DNA of 64,000 bases from Fodinicurvata fenggangensis DSM 21160. GTDB lineage: Bacteria; Pseudomonadota; Alphaproteobacteria; Kiloniellales; DSM-21159. Positions 1-9,041 of this stretch are shown here, in pieces. The notes under the pieces are model-generated. The model saw nothing but the letters and a program-made list of their open reading frames with translations, did no database searches and was not told the DNA's origin. A program made the translations under genes and the position numbers. The stretch's first letter is position 1; each line of letters begins with the position of its first letter. Location: positions 101,001-165,000 of the forward strand of contig NZ_JMLV01000008.1 of the NCBI RefSeq assembly GCF_000686045.1, written 5' to 3'.

Positions 1-64
1 CCTATCGAGCCGGAAGCTTATGGGCTAGGGTTGCTTTTAAAAAATGATAATGGAGGAATGGAAG

Positions 65-967
65 ATGCCCGATCTCAAGCGAAAGCTTGTGCAAGGAAAC
101 TGTGTGCTTGCGCCTGGCGTTTACGATTGCGTCAGTGCCCGTATCGCCGAGACGGCCGGCTTCGAGGCCATTTCCATATCAGGCTACGGCGTGGAAGCCA
201 GCAGCTTCGGCCTGCCGGACCTGGGCTTCACCGGTCTGTTCGATATGGTGGAAATCGCCGGACGGATTGTCACAGCCGTTGATGTCCCTGTCATTTGTGA
301 TGCCGATACCGGCTATGGCGGCCCGGCGCAGGTCTGGGAGACCACCCGCCGCCTGGAGAGCCAGGGTGTACAGGCCATACACATCGAGGATCAGGGAAGC
401 CCGAAACGCTGTGGCGGCCTGCCCGGCCGCAAGGTGATCCCGATTGACGAAATGACGACGAAGGTCCGGGCAGCCTGTCAGGCGCGGCGCACCTCTGACT
501 TCCTGGTCATAGCCCGCACGGATGCCAAGGACAGCGAGGGACTCGAAATGGCTGCAGAACGCCTGAACAGCTATTTTGAAGCCGGCGCGGACCTGGGCTT
601 TGCGGCAGAGAACTACTCATTCGCGGAACTTCAGGAGTTGTCCCGCCTGGTGAATGGCCCCCTGGCGATCTGTGGCGGCGTACCCGGCTGGTCGGGATCC
701 TTCGAGACAAGTGCAACCTATCGCGACCTGGGAATCGTACTGGTCATCTATCCCTTCACATCGCTTTTCACCGCCGCCCGGGCAATGCAGGACTTCTATC
801 GGAAGATGAAAGATGCCGACCAGGTTACGCCGGAGCATGCCGATCGAGAAATGACCTCCTTCGACTGGTTCAGTGACTTCATCGACATCGACGGAATGCG
901 CCAGCGCGAAGAAGCGTCCAGCCGAAACGGTGAACAATTCCAAACCGAAAAGAACAACAAGAGTTGA
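65..967 (+). CDS. Isocitrate lyase/PEP mutase family C-C lyase
   Basis: About 300 aa, the usual size for this alpha/beta-barrel superfamily (methylisocitrate lyase, 2,3-dimethylmalate lyase, oxaloacetate-cleaving enzymes). Visible hallmarks are the metal-binding DADTGYGG (about residue 78), EDQ followed by the mobile catalytic loop PKRCGG (about 115), and ARTDA (about 150). The family cleaves C-C bonds of 2-hydroxy or 2-oxo diacids with Mg2+. The loop reads KRCGG rather than the KKCGH of true isocitrate lyase, so isocitrate is an unlikely substrate. The start is ATG 65, placed 8 nt after GGAGG at 52-56; an in-frame ATG at 44 has no comparable site. It is first in the visible part of a four-gene plus-strand operon, 14 nt before the E1 gene. 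Exact substrate is not deducible. Confidence 0.85.
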   Translation: MPDLKRKLVQGNCVLAPGVYDCVSARIAETAGFEAISISGYGVEASSFGLPDLGFTGLFDMVEIAGRIVTAVDVPVICDADTGYGGPAQVWETTRRLESQGVQAIHIEDQGSPKRCGGLPGRKVIPIDEMTTKVRAACQARRTSDFLVIARTDAKDSEGLEMAAERLNSYFEAGADLGFAAENYSFAELQELSRLVNGPLAICGGVPGWSGSFETSATYRDLGIVLVIYPFTSLFTAARAMQDFYRKMKDADQVTPEHADREMTSFDWFSDFIDIDGMRQREEASSRNGEQFQTEKNNKS

Positions 968-981
968 GGTAAGAGACGGAG

Positions 982-3168
982 ATGAAGACACAGCAGATCC
1001 GCAACCAGACCCCGATGTACAAACTGTCCCTTGAGGAGAAGGACTGGAAGAGCTTCACGGCGGAAGAGGCCAAGCGCACGCTCACCCTGCTGCTGGGTGC
1101 CCGCCGTTTCGAGGAGGCCATTCTGGATTTGGACAAGCGCGGTCTCGTCCATGGGCCCGCCCATTCCAGCATCGGCCAGGAAGGTGCCACCGCCGGCTGC
1201 CTGGCGGCGCTCGCGCCCACGACGAAGATCACGGCGACCCACCGCGCCCACCACCAGGTCGTGGCCAAGATGCTGCACGCGCTCTGGGCAAAGAACTTCG
1301 ACCCGGCCAAGGCCACGCAGCTGCCCGAGGACATGCGGGAGATCACCCGCACCCTCCTGGCCGACATCCTGGGGCTCAAGGAAGGCTGGTCCGGAGGCCG
1401 GGGCGGCTCCATGCACCTGCGCAACGACGCGGTCGGCGTGGTCGGCACCCAGGCCATCGTCGCCAGCGGCATGGCCATCGGTTGCGGCATCGCCTGGGCC
1501 GAGAAAGTGCGGCAGAGCGGCGATCTGACGGTGGCCTTCTTCGGCGATGGTGCCATCCACCAGGGAACGGCCCACGAGGCCCTCAACCTGGCTGCGCTCT
1601 ATGAGTTGCCCATGATCTTCTTCATGGAGAACAACCAGTATTCCGTATCCATGTCCATCGAGCAGTCGACGCGCGAGAGCGAACTGCTGACCCGGGCCCA
1701 GGGCCATGGCATCCCCTCGCTCAAGCTGAACGGCATGAATCCCCTGGCAGCCTACCGTGCCGCGGAGTGGGCCGGCCGGGAAATCTCGGAAAAGCGCGGG
1801 CCTGTGCTTATCCAGGCGGACGTCTATCGCTACTACCACCAGAGCGCACCCTATCCAGGCAGCGCCTTCGGCTATCGCAGCAAGGACGAGGAGGAGTCAT
1901 GGCGCAAGAAGGACCCCCTCGACTTCCTCATCGCGGAGTTGGACAAGCGAAAGATCCTGGGCAAGGACGACAGCCAGCATATCGACAGCCTGGTAAAGGA
2001 CGCGGTCCAGGCCGCCGTGGACAGCTGCGTCGAGGGGCGTGGCAGCTCCGCGCGCATCAAGCCGGACCTCTGGCCCGATCCCGCCACGGTGGACAACGAC
2101 ATCACCGGCGACCTCAGCGAATTCGAGGGCGCGCGCTTTGCGGAGCCGGAGGATTACGCCGCCAATGAACTGGACGAGTCCCGCCTGATCGATGTCATGC
2201 CACGCGTGGTGGCCGAGCGCATGGCCGAGGACGAGAGCATCTATGTCCTGGGCGAGGATGTCGCCAACATGGGCGGCGGCACGGTGGGCGCCACCAAGGG
2301 GCTGATGGACCGCTTTCCGGAGCGCGTCGTCAACACGCCGATCAACGAGAACGGCTTCTGCAACATGGCCGCCGGCATGGCCTCGGCGGGCCTGAAGCCC
2401 ATCGTCGAACTGATGTACTCGGACTTCATGTTCAACGCGACCGACGCCCTGTTGAACCAGATCGCGAAGATGCGCCACCTTTTCGGCGGCCGCTATTCCG
2501 TACCGCTGGTCCTGCGCTGCCGGATTCCGGGCACGGAAGGCTATGGGTCCCAGCACTCCATGGACCCCTCGGGCATCTTCGCCATGTTCCCGGGCTGGCG
2601 CATCGTGGCACCGGCCACGCCCTTCGACTACGCCGGTCTTATGAACGCGGCCCTGCGCTGCCAGGACCCTGTCCTGGTCGTGGAGCACCAGTCCCTGCAG
2701 AAAAAGACAGGCCCGGTCCCGGAGAAGCTCGACTATCACATTCCCATCGGCAAGGCGCGCAAGGTAGCGGACGGCCACCAGGTAACCCTGCTCACCACCT
2801 TGACCATGTGCGAACTGGCGCGGGAAACAGCAAAAGAGATGGGCATTTCTGCCGACATCCTGGATCTGCGCAGCCTCTCCCAGCGCGATATCGACTACGA
2901 AGCCATCGAGGAGTCGGTCAGGAAGACCAACAATGTGGCCATCGTCGAGCAGAGCACACGTGGCACCAGTCTGGGCGCCTTCCTCTCTGACGAGATCCAG
3001 AGGCGCTGCTTCGACCACCTGGACCAGCCGGTCAAGCGCGTGGTCGGTCGCTGGGCGGCACCCACGGTGTCCAAGGCCCTGGAACAGGCCGCTGTCGCCG
3101 GACGCGGCGACATCGAGGAAACCCTGCGGGAGATGCTGGCCGACACGGCCCAGCGGGCAGCGGCGTGA
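982..3168 (+). CDS. Fused E1 alpha-beta TPP-dependent 2-oxoacid/acetoin dehydrogenase
   Basis: 728 aa, equal to the E1 alpha (about 1-340) and E1 beta (about 385-728) subunits joined in one chain. The alpha half carries the thiamine-diphosphate motif, GDGAIHQG through MENN (about residues 188-220). The beta half begins near ESRLIDVMPRVVAERM and has the transketolase pyrimidine and C-terminal domains. The family decarboxylates pyruvate, branched 2-oxoacids or acetoin and passes the acyl group to a lipoyl E2. No E2 or E3 lies in this window, so partners must be elsewhere or the enzyme works differently. The start ATG is 5-10 nt after GAGACGGAG. The stop overlaps the next start (TGATG). Substrate is unknown; the lyase, SDR and aldolase around it suggest a dedicated acid-degradation route. 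Confidence 0.85.
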   Translation: MKTQQIRNQTPMYKLSLEEKDWKSFTAEEAKRTLTLLLGARRFEEAILDLDKRGLVHGPAHSSIGQEGATAGCLAALAPTTKITATHRAHHQVVAKMLHALWAKNFDPAKATQLPEDMREITRTLLADILGLKEGWSGGRGGSMHLRNDAVGVVGTQAIVASGMAIGCGIAWAEKVRQSGDLTVAFFGDGAIHQGTAHEALNLAALYELPMIFFMENNQYSVSMSIEQSTRESELLTRAQGHGIPSLKLNGMNPLAAYRAAEWAGREISEKRGPVLIQADVYRYYHQSAPYPGSAFGYRSKDEEESWRKKDPLDFLIAELDKRKILGKDDSQHIDSLVKDAVQAAVDSCVEGRGSSARIKPDLWPDPATVDNDITGDLSEFEGARFAEPEDYAANELDESRLIDVMPRVVAERMAEDESIYVLGEDVANMGGGTVGATKGLMDRFPERVVNTPINENGFCNMAAGMASAGLKPIVELMYSDFMFNATDALLNQIAKMRHLFGGRYSVPLVLRCRIPGTEGYGSQHSMDPSGIFAMFPGWRIVAPATPFDYAGLMNAALRCQDPVLVVEHQSLQKKTGPVPEKLDYHIPIGKARKVADGHQVTLLTTLTMCELARETAKEMGISADILDLRSLSQRDIDYEAIEESVRKTNNVAIVEQSTRGTSLGAFLSDEIQRRCFDHLDQPVKRVVGRWAAPTVSKALEQAAVAGRGDIEETLREMLADTAQRAAA

Positions 3169-3905
3169 TGAAGGAGCTGCCGAGCGGCCTCAATCTCGAG
3201 GGCAAGCAGATTGTCATCACCGGCGCGGCGGGCGGCATCGGAGCCGCGGTCGCACGCCTTTCGGCCCAGCTGGGTGCGGACCTGGTCCTGACCGACCGCG
3301 GTGGCCTGGAGCCGCTGAAGGAGGAACTGGAGGCCCAGGGCACCCGCGTCCGGGCGCAAGCCTGCGACATCTCGGACCGGCGCAGCGTGGAACAGCTGAT
3401 CGGCGAGGCCGGGCGCATCGACGGCCTGGTCGCGCTGGCCGCCATGTGCCCCTGGGACGACTGGATGGAAGACGGCTGGGATGCCGTCTTCGACGAGGTC
3501 ATGCAGACCAATGTCCTGAGCGTGATCCACTGCGCGCGCGCCTGCCTGCCGGTGATGCAGGAGCAGAAGGACGGACGCATGGTCATCGTCAGTTCGGTGG
3601 CGGGACGGATGGGTGGCCTGAACGCCAGTCCGCATTATGTCGCCTCCAAGGGCGGCGTGAACACCCTGGTCAAGTGGCTGGCCCGGCGTGCCTCTCCCCA
3701 CGGCGTCCTGGTCAATGGCGTGGCGCCGGGGGCGACCTCCTCGCCCATGACACACGGCCAGGACTTCGATCTCTCCCGCATTCCGCTCGGCCGCATGGCC
3801 GATCCTGAGGAGATCGCCTGGCCGATCGTCTTCCTGCTGACCGGTGCCGCCAGCTACATGTCCGGGACCATCCTGGACGTTAACGGCGGCGTCTTCATGA
3901 ACTGA
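3168..3905 (+). CDS. SDR family NAD(P)-dependent oxidoreductase
   Basis: 245 aa classical short-chain dehydrogenase. The Rossmann glycine motif GAAGGIG sits near residue 20, an NxxA-like segment (ALAAMCP) near 90, the catalytic Ser in VIVSSVAG near 140 and YVASKGG (Tyr-x3-Lys) near 157, followed by the GAxxSxM segment after the cofactor site. The start ATG 3168 shares one base with the upstream TGA (3166-3168), implying translational coupling to the E1 gene; GTG 3165 is an alternative. The family interconverts alcohols and carbonyls. In this operon it probably oxidises a hydroxy-acid intermediate before cleavage by the aldolase gene 14 nt downstream. The exact substrate is not visible. Confidence 0.9.
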   Translation: MKELPSGLNLEGKQIVITGAAGGIGAAVARLSAQLGADLVLTDRGGLEPLKEELEAQGTRVRAQACDISDRRSVEQLIGEAGRIDGLVALAAMCPWDDWMEDGWDAVFDEVMQTNVLSVIHCARACLPVMQEQKDGRMVIVSSVAGRMGGLNASPHYVASKGGVNTLVKWLARRASPHGVLVNGVAPGATSSPMTHGQDFDLSRIPLGRMADPEEIAWPIVFLLTGAASYMSGTILDVNGGVFMN

Positions 3906-3919
3906 AGGAGCCTTTCCTC

Positions 3920-4693
3920 ATGAGCTTCCAGGACCTGCTGGACACGCCAGCGCCGATCCTCGGCACCTGGTCCCAGATTGCCTCCGCCGAAGTCGTCGAC
4001 ATCATCGGCGCCTCGGGCTTTGCCTTCACCATCATCGACACAGAGCACGGCGTCTTCGGGCTGGAAACAGCCGCCGACCTTGTACGGGCCTGCAACGCCA
4101 ACCGCCTGGAGCCCATCGTGCGCGTACCCACCAATGAATCCTGGATGATCATGAAGGCCCTGGATGCGGGCGCCGGAACGGTCCTGGTGCCGAAGATCGA
4201 ATCAGCCGAGGCGGCCAAGGCAGCCGTCGCCGCAGCACGCTATGAACCCCATGGACGGCGCGGTGCCTGCCCCTGCGTGCGCTCGGGCGAGCAGTTCGTG
4301 CGCAACTGGCCGGCCTATGCCCAGGAGGCCAACCGCTCCAGCGGAGTCATCGCACTCGTCGAGAGCCCGGCCGGTGTAGAAGCCTTTCCGGAAATTGCCG
4401 CGACAGACGGGCTGAAAGCCGTCCTCTTCGGTCCCTTCGACCTCTCCGTCGCCATGGGCAAGGAGGGCGATTTCCGCCACCCTGAAGTCGTGGCAGCCCT
4501 GGAGGCCATGACGGCCCAGGCCAGGACAGCGGACCTGCCGGTCATCATGCCCGTCTTCTCGCCGGACATGGACCAGGCACGCAGGGAAATGCGGGATTGG
4601 CAGGCCCAGGGCGTCAGCGCTTTCACAATTGGAACCGACAAGCTGCTGCTCGCGGACTATTGCAGCCGCTATACTGGCCATCTGAAGCGCTGA
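3920..4693 (+). CDS. HpcH/HpaI family aldolase
   Basis: 257 aa, typical of class II pyruvate aldolases such as HpaI and 2-keto-3-deoxy-L-rhamnonate aldolase. Seen: GTWSQIAS at the N terminus, DTEHG with the catalytic base His (about 42), VRVP (substrate Arg, about 70), metal-binding Glu in KIESAEA and ALVESPAG, and GPFDLSVAMG (metal Asp, about 176). The reaction is retro-aldol cleavage releasing pyruvate or oxaloacetate plus an aldehyde. AAGGAG at 3904-3909 lies 10 nt before the ATG. It is last in the plus-strand operon and converges on the HMG-CoA reductase gene with only 12 nt between the stops. It is not HMG-CoA lyase, which belongs to a different family. Confidence 0.88.
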   Translation: MSFQDLLDTPAPILGTWSQIASAEVVDIIGASGFAFTIIDTEHGVFGLETAADLVRACNANRLEPIVRVPTNESWMIMKALDAGAGTVLVPKIESAEAAKAAVAAARYEPHGRRGACPCVRSGEQFVRNWPAYAQEANRSSGVIALVESPAGVEAFPEIAATDGLKAVLFGPFDLSVAMGKEGDFRHPEVVAALEAMTAQARTADLPVIMPVFSPDMDQARREMRDWQAQGVSAFTIGTDKLLLADYCSRYTGHLKR

Positions 4694-4705
4694 AACGGCG
4701 GGGCG

Positions 4706-5983
4706 CTATTTCTTTGACCTGATCTCCGCGACGACCGTCTCGGCCACATCTCCGCGCACCTCGCCGCGTCGGGCCAGCTCCGCGGCCACTTCGGCGATCT
4801 CCTCGCCGACGGCGCCGGCGGCAATGGCCACGTTCTGGGCATGCAATGTCATGTGCCCCTTCTGGATGCCCACCGTCGCCAGGGCCTTGAGCGCCGCGAA
4901 GTTCTGGGCCAGGCCGACGGCGGCCACGATGCCCGAGAACTCGACTACGTTCTGCACGCCCAGGATCTTCAGGCAGACCTGCGCCATGGGGTGCACCTTG
5001 GTGGCGCCGCCCACGAGCCCCAGCGACAGGGGCAGCTCGATGCTGCCCGCCAGGTCTCCATCGGCCGTCTTCTCGTAATGACTGAGCGGACGATAGGCGT
5101 CGGAAGACGCAGCATAGGCATGGGCGCCGGCCTCGATCGCTCGGGTGTCGTTTCCGGTGGCCAGGGCCACGGCGGAGATTCCGTTCATGATCCCCTTGTT
5201 GTGGGTGGCGGCGCGGTAAGGATCAACCTCGGCGAACTCGGCCGCATCCAGCATGGCATCTACGATCTCCGTCCCGCCGATCGCCTCCTTGGGCCAGACT
5301 GCCCTGGCCCGGGCAAGGCGCCGGTCGGCCAGGTTCGAGAGGATGCGCAGGTGATGCCGGCCTCCGGTCCAGGAGGCCAGCGTCGGCGCCAGGCGCTCCG
5401 CCATGGTGTTCACGGCATTGGCGCCCATCGCATCCTTCGTATCGACGATGATGTGGGTGATCACCATTGCCCCAGAGGCAGATGGGAGGACACGGACCTC
5501 CAAGTCGCGGAAGCCGCCGCCCAGCTTGACCAGCATCGGATCGCAGCCATTGCAGATTTCTTCAATCTCTGCCTTGCGCTCCAGGATCTTGGCACGCCCG
5601 GCCCAGGGATCGGAAAGGCCGAGAATCTGGATCTGGGCGATCATTTCCGTGGCGCTGAGGGAGGTGTGGAACCCACCGCTATCCCGGCATTGGCGCGCCG
5701 CATTGCTGGCCGCCGCGATCACCGAGGACTCCTCGGTGGCCATGGGAACCAGGACATCGCGTTCGTCCACGGTCAGGTTCGTGGCAATGCCAAGCGGTAC
5801 GCCGAAACTGGAAACAGCGTTCTCGACCAGGCGGTCCGCCAAATCGAACGGCAGGGATTCCTTGGACAGCAGCCTGTCGATATCCTCCTGCGCCAGGCCG
5901 GCCATGTCCTTAACGGCATCGAGTCTTTCTTCGCGGGAAAGCTTGTAGAAACCGCCGATACGCGAAGACTTCTGCTCACTCAT
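4706..5983 (-). CDS. mvaA: Class II (degradative-type) hydroxymethylglutaryl-CoA reductase
   Basis: About 425 aa, matching the NAD(H)-linked class II enzymes. Key residues are recognisable: catalytic Glu in MATEESS (about 84), Lys in HNKGIMN (about 264), Asp in TGNDTRA sixteen residues later, and the C-terminal catalytic His in GHMTLHA. These enzymes interconvert mevalonate plus CoA with HMG-CoA; organisms growing on mevalonate run it oxidatively. It is the last gene of a minus-strand operon behind a complete TRAP transporter (35-41 nt after dctM). No isoprenoid-pathway kinases are nearby, which favours a catabolic role. The start chosen is ATG 5983; GTG 5989 is possible. HMG-CoA lyase is not in the window. 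Confidence 0.92.
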   Translation of the reverse strand: MSEQKSSRIGGFYKLSREERLDAVKDMAGLAQEDIDRLLSKESLPFDLADRLVENAVSSFGVPLGIATNLTVDERDVLVPMATEESSVIAAASNAARQCRDSGGFHTSLSATEMIAQIQILGLSDPWAGRAKILERKAEIEEICNGCDPMLVKLGGGFRDLEVRVLPSASGAMVITHIIVDTKDAMGANAVNTMAERLAPTLASWTGGRHHLRILSNLADRRLARARAVWPKEAIGGTEIVDAMLDAAEFAEVDPYRAATHNKGIMNGISAVALATGNDTRAIEAGAHAYAASSDAYRPLSHYEKTADGDLAGSIELPLSLGLVGGATKVHPMAQVCLKILGVQNVVEFSGIVAAVGLAQNFAALKALATVGIQKGHMTLHAQNVAIAAGAVGEEIAEVAAELARRGEVRGDVAETVVAEIRSKK

Positions 5984-6024
5984 TGTCACAACTCACAATT
6001 TTGCGGATTTGCATACCCTGCGCC

Positions 6025-7368
6025 CTATCCCAGGACACGCGGCAACCAGAGAATAACACTGGGGAACGCCAGGCAGAATGCCAGCCCCACAAGTTGAAGC
6101 ATGACAAAGGGCAGAATGCTGCCGTAGATGTCCTTCATGGAGATTTCCGGAGGCGCCACACCCTTCAGGTAGAAAAGCGCGTATCCGAAGGGCGGTGTCA
6201 GGAACGAGGTCTGCAGGTTCACGGCCACCAGGATGGCAAACCACACCAGACGTTCCCCGCTGTGCATGTCCAATCCGAATTCAAGGCTCGCAACGATGGG
6301 CGCGAACAGTGGCAGCACCACATAGCTGATCTCGATCCACTCCAGGAAGAAACCGAGGATGAAAATGATCAGCATGAGGACGATCAAAGTACCGTAAGGG
6401 CCGGTTCCCAGTGCCGTCGTGGCATCGAAGATCATGTCCTCGCCGCCGATGCGCTTGAAAATGGCGCTGAAACAGGTCGCACCGATTGCCACGAAGAGAA
6501 TCATGGCGGAGGTCTTGCCTGTCTCGTACACGCAGCTGCGCAGGGTATCGAGGTTCAGCGTCCGGTTGATGGCCGCCAGAAGGATCGTCCCCGCAGCGCC
6601 AACAGCCGCCGCCTCCGTGGGGGTTGCAATGCCCGCGATGATGGACCCCAGCACCCCCATGATCAGCAGGATGGGTGCAATCAGGTCCTTCGCCAACTGC
6701 AGGATGATCGAAAGCCGCCCGCTGTCGTCCTCGATGACATTCACCGGAGCCTTGTGTGGCTGGAGAATGGCAACGGCAATGATGTAGCCGATGTAGATCA
6801 CACCAAGCAGCAAGCCGGGCAGGATTGCGGCCGTGAAGAGATCACCTACGGAAATGCGCAGAATATCCCCGACAAGCACCAGCATGATGCTGGGCGGGAT
6901 GAGAATTCCCAATGTTCCCGCGGCGCACACGGTTCCGACGGCCAGAGACTTGTCATATCCCTGTTTCATCATGACCGGAAGCGACAGCATGGCGAGCATC
7001 ACGACGGAGGCACCAATGATCCCGGTCGAGGCCGCCATGACGATTCCAAGCAGCGCCACGGACACGGCCAGACCGCCTCGCATCCCCACGAAAAGCCGCT
7101 CCAAGGACAGAAGCAGGTTTCTGGCCAAGCCGGACTTCTCCAGCATCAGTCCCATGAACACGAACAGGGGCACGGCCAGCAGAAGCCAGTTTCCGATGAC
7201 GCCCGTGAAGGTCCGATTGACCACCGAGCCAAGAAACAGGAAGGGCAGGTCGGCGATGAACGTGAAAAGGATGCCGAGGCCGGCCAGGACAAACGCGACG
7301 GGATAGCCCGTGAAGATCCCCCCCATCAGGGCCAGGATCATCAGAAGCGGGAGTGTGTATTCACCCAT
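6025..7368 (-). CDS. dctM: TRAP transporter large permease, DctM-like
   Basis: 447 aa polytopic inner-membrane protein with about 12 hydrophobic segments, the normal length for DctM. Conserved family stretches are seen, for example the GxxxxPPS-type segment GILIPPSIMLV (about 155-165) and the PTEAAAVGA motif (about 235). It forms the ion-coupled translocation channel of a tripartite ATP-independent periplasmic transporter with the DctQ protein, whose reading frame it overlaps by 8 nt. It is followed closely by the HMG-CoA reductase gene, so the cargo is plausibly mevalonate or a related branched hydroxy acid (inference). Confidence 0.92.
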   Translation of the reverse strand: MGEYTLPLLMILALMGGIFTGYPVAFVLAGLGILFTFIADLPFLFLGSVVNRTFTGVIGNWLLLAVPLFVFMGLMLEKSGLARNLLLSLERLFVGMRGGLAVSVALLGIVMAASTGIIGASVVMLAMLSLPVMMKQGYDKSLAVGTVCAAGTLGILIPPSIMLVLVGDILRISVGDLFTAAILPGLLLGVIYIGYIIAVAILQPHKAPVNVIEDDSGRLSIILQLAKDLIAPILLIMGVLGSIIAGIATPTEAAAVGAAGTILLAAINRTLNLDTLRSCVYETGKTSAMILFVAIGATCFSAIFKRIGGEDMIFDATTALGTGPYGTLIVLMLIIFILGFFLEWIEISYVVLPLFAPIVASLEFGLDMHSGERLVWFAILVAVNLQTSFLTPPFGYALFYLKGVAPPEISMKDIYGSILPFVMLQLVGLAFCLAFPSVILWLPRVLG

Positions 7369-7963
7369 TGGTTTCTTGTGTTCCTCTACCCTGTTCGCTG
7401 TCCGACCCGGACAGCAGTGCGCCCAGGTTTTCGAGAATCCGTCCCAGTCCTGCCAAGAAGAGCATGCAGAGCCCGATGGTCAGAACCGACTTGACCAGGT
7501 AGCGATCCGCCAGGCCGCCGTAGTCCGAACCTTCTCCGGAGCGATAGGCCATGTCGACGAAGCCCAGGGACAACCAGGCAATCAGGGCACAGTAGGGCAG
7601 CAGCAGGACGAGATCGCCAACGATGTCGATGATCCGCCGCCATTTCTGCCCGACGTTCGCATAGATCAGGTCCACCCTTACATGATGGTTCTCGCGCAAG
7701 GCATAGGCGCCGCCCAGCATGATCATGACGGCAAAGAGGTGCCATTGCAGTTCGACCAAACCGGTAAGGTTCAACTGATTGGAGAAAAGCAGGATGCGGT
7801 CGTTCCACTGGGCGATGGTGCCCACGCCGAACAGACTTCCGATCACAACCCAGAGCGCTGCCACGATCACCGGCAGAATCAGCCAGGATGCCAAACGACC
7901 GGGCCACGCGCTGGCCTCTCCCAGCGCGCGGCCCACTCGTTCTATTCCTTTGAAAAAGGACAT
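7361..7963 (-). CDS. dctQ: TRAP transporter small permease, DctQ-like
   Basis: 200 aa with four predicted membrane segments (about 24-45, 68-88, 112-135, 155-178) and the polar loop REN-HHVRVDL after segment 2 that is typical of DctQ proteins. It is slightly longer than average because of hydrophilic ends. It joins the DctM channel in the inner membrane. It lies 16 nt after dctP and overlaps dctM by 8 nt, so the three transporter genes are one transcription unit. No strong ribosome-binding site precedes the ATG, consistent with coupling to dctP translation. Confidence 0.88.
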   Translation of the reverse strand: MSFFKGIERVGRALGEASAWPGRLASWLILPVIVAALWVVIGSLFGVGTIAQWNDRILLFSNQLNLTGLVELQWHLFAVMIMLGGAYALRENHHVRVDLIYANVGQKWRRIIDIVGDLVLLLPYCALIAWLSLGFVDMAYRSGEGSDYGGLADRYLVKSVLTIGLCMLFLAGLGRILENLGALLSGSDSEQGRGTQETNG

Positions 7964-7979
7964 GGGTCAGGAACCCTGA

Positions 7980-9041
7980 TCACTCTTTCGGCAGGGTCTG
8001 CAGCTCCTGCCAACGGCCCGCAGTTTCCATGTAAGCCAGGAGGGATTCATAGGCTTCCTTGAAGTGGGGATCGTTGGCGGCCTCTTCCTCAAGGACCTCT
8101 CTGGAGGCTTCGCGCAGTGCATCCAGGACTTCGTCGGGGAAGCGCTTCACCTCGACACCCTCTTCTTCCTCGAACTTGTCGATGGTATCGGCCTGCGCCT
8201 CGGGAGCAGAGCCCATGGACCAGACGATGTTCGCCTTGCAGGCGGCCCAGAATTGAGCCTGCTCTTCCTCAGTATACTGGTTCCAGACATCCTGGTTGAT
8301 GATGAAGGAGTTCCAGCTGGCCGGCTGATGCCAACCCGGGAAGTAGTAGTAGTCGGCGATCTCGGCAAAGCCGAGGCTATCGTCGATAATCGGCAAGGAG
8401 AATTCAGTGGCATCGATGCGACCACGTTCCAGGGCCACATAGAGCTCACTGGCCGGAATCAGCTGCGTCGAGGCGCCCAGCTTGTTCAGGACCTTTCCGC
8501 CCAGTCCCGAGATGCGCATGCTCAGGCCCTCGAAGTCCTCCGGCGAGTTGATCTCCTGATTGAACCAGCCACCCGATTCCGGGGCTGTCAGGTGACAGGG
8601 CAGAACCTGGACGTTGTATTCGTCGTAGGCCTTCTGGAGAATCTCCAGTCCGCCGCCTTCCCACATCCAGCCGAGAAACAGCTCCGGATCGGGCCCGAAC
8701 GGCATGGCCCCGGCCAGACCTGCCACAGGAACGGTGCCGCCCCAATAGCCGATCCAGTCCCAGCCAGCCTGGACGGAGCCCTGGCTGACGGCATTGAAGA
8801 CCTCCAACGCGGGCACGAGATCTCCATCACCATGAATGTTCAGTGTGATCTCGCCCTTGGTGACTTCCGCAAGCAGATCAGCGAACTTCTCGCCGCCCTC
8901 GCCCAGATAAGTCAGGTTTTTCGGAAAGGTACTGGCTACGTCCAACTCGGACGGCCCTTGTGCTGCAGCAGACGTGGAGACGCCAAAGGCCAGTGCGGCA
9001 GCCGCAGCGACAGGCGCACAGGTTTTAAAGGAAACTTTCAT
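7980..9041 (-). CDS. dctP: TRAP transporter substrate-binding protein, DctP-like
   Basis: 353 aa secreted solute receptor. The first 27 residues form a signal peptide ending in an AAA/AQG-type site. The mature protein has DctP-fold landmarks: ASTFPKN at the first strand, GGEKFADLL, the MRISGLGG segment with the conserved carboxylate-binding Arg (about 180), and ATEFSLP (about 220). The Arg implies a monocarboxylate ligand. The start is supported by GGGAGGAC 5 nt upstream. It is first in the operon dctP-dctQ-dctM-HMG-CoA reductase, so mevalonate is the leading candidate ligand; this is context-based only. Confidence 0.9.
   Translation of the reverse strand: MKVSFKTCAPVAAAAALAFGVSTSAAAQGPSELDVASTFPKNLTYLGEGGEKFADLLAEVTKGEITLNIHGDGDLVPALEVFNAVSQGSVQAGWDWIGYWGGTVPVAGLAGAMPFGPDPELFLGWMWEGGGLEILQKAYDEYNVQVLPCHLTAPESGGWFNQEINSPEDFEGLSMRISGLGGKVLNKLGASTQLIPASELYVALERGRIDATEFSLPIIDDSLGFAEIADYYYFPGWHQPASWNSFIINQDVWNQYTEEEQAQFWAACKANIVWSMGSAPEAQADTIDKFEEEEGVEVKRFPDEVLDALREASREVLEEEAANDPHFKEAYESLLAYMETAGRWQELQTLPKE

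Noticed and set aside
6000..7494. Long open frames on the plus strand opposite dctM
   Set aside because: Composition is rich in Gln, His and Asp, as expected for the reverse frame of a hydrophobic membrane protein. No ribosome-binding site or homology.
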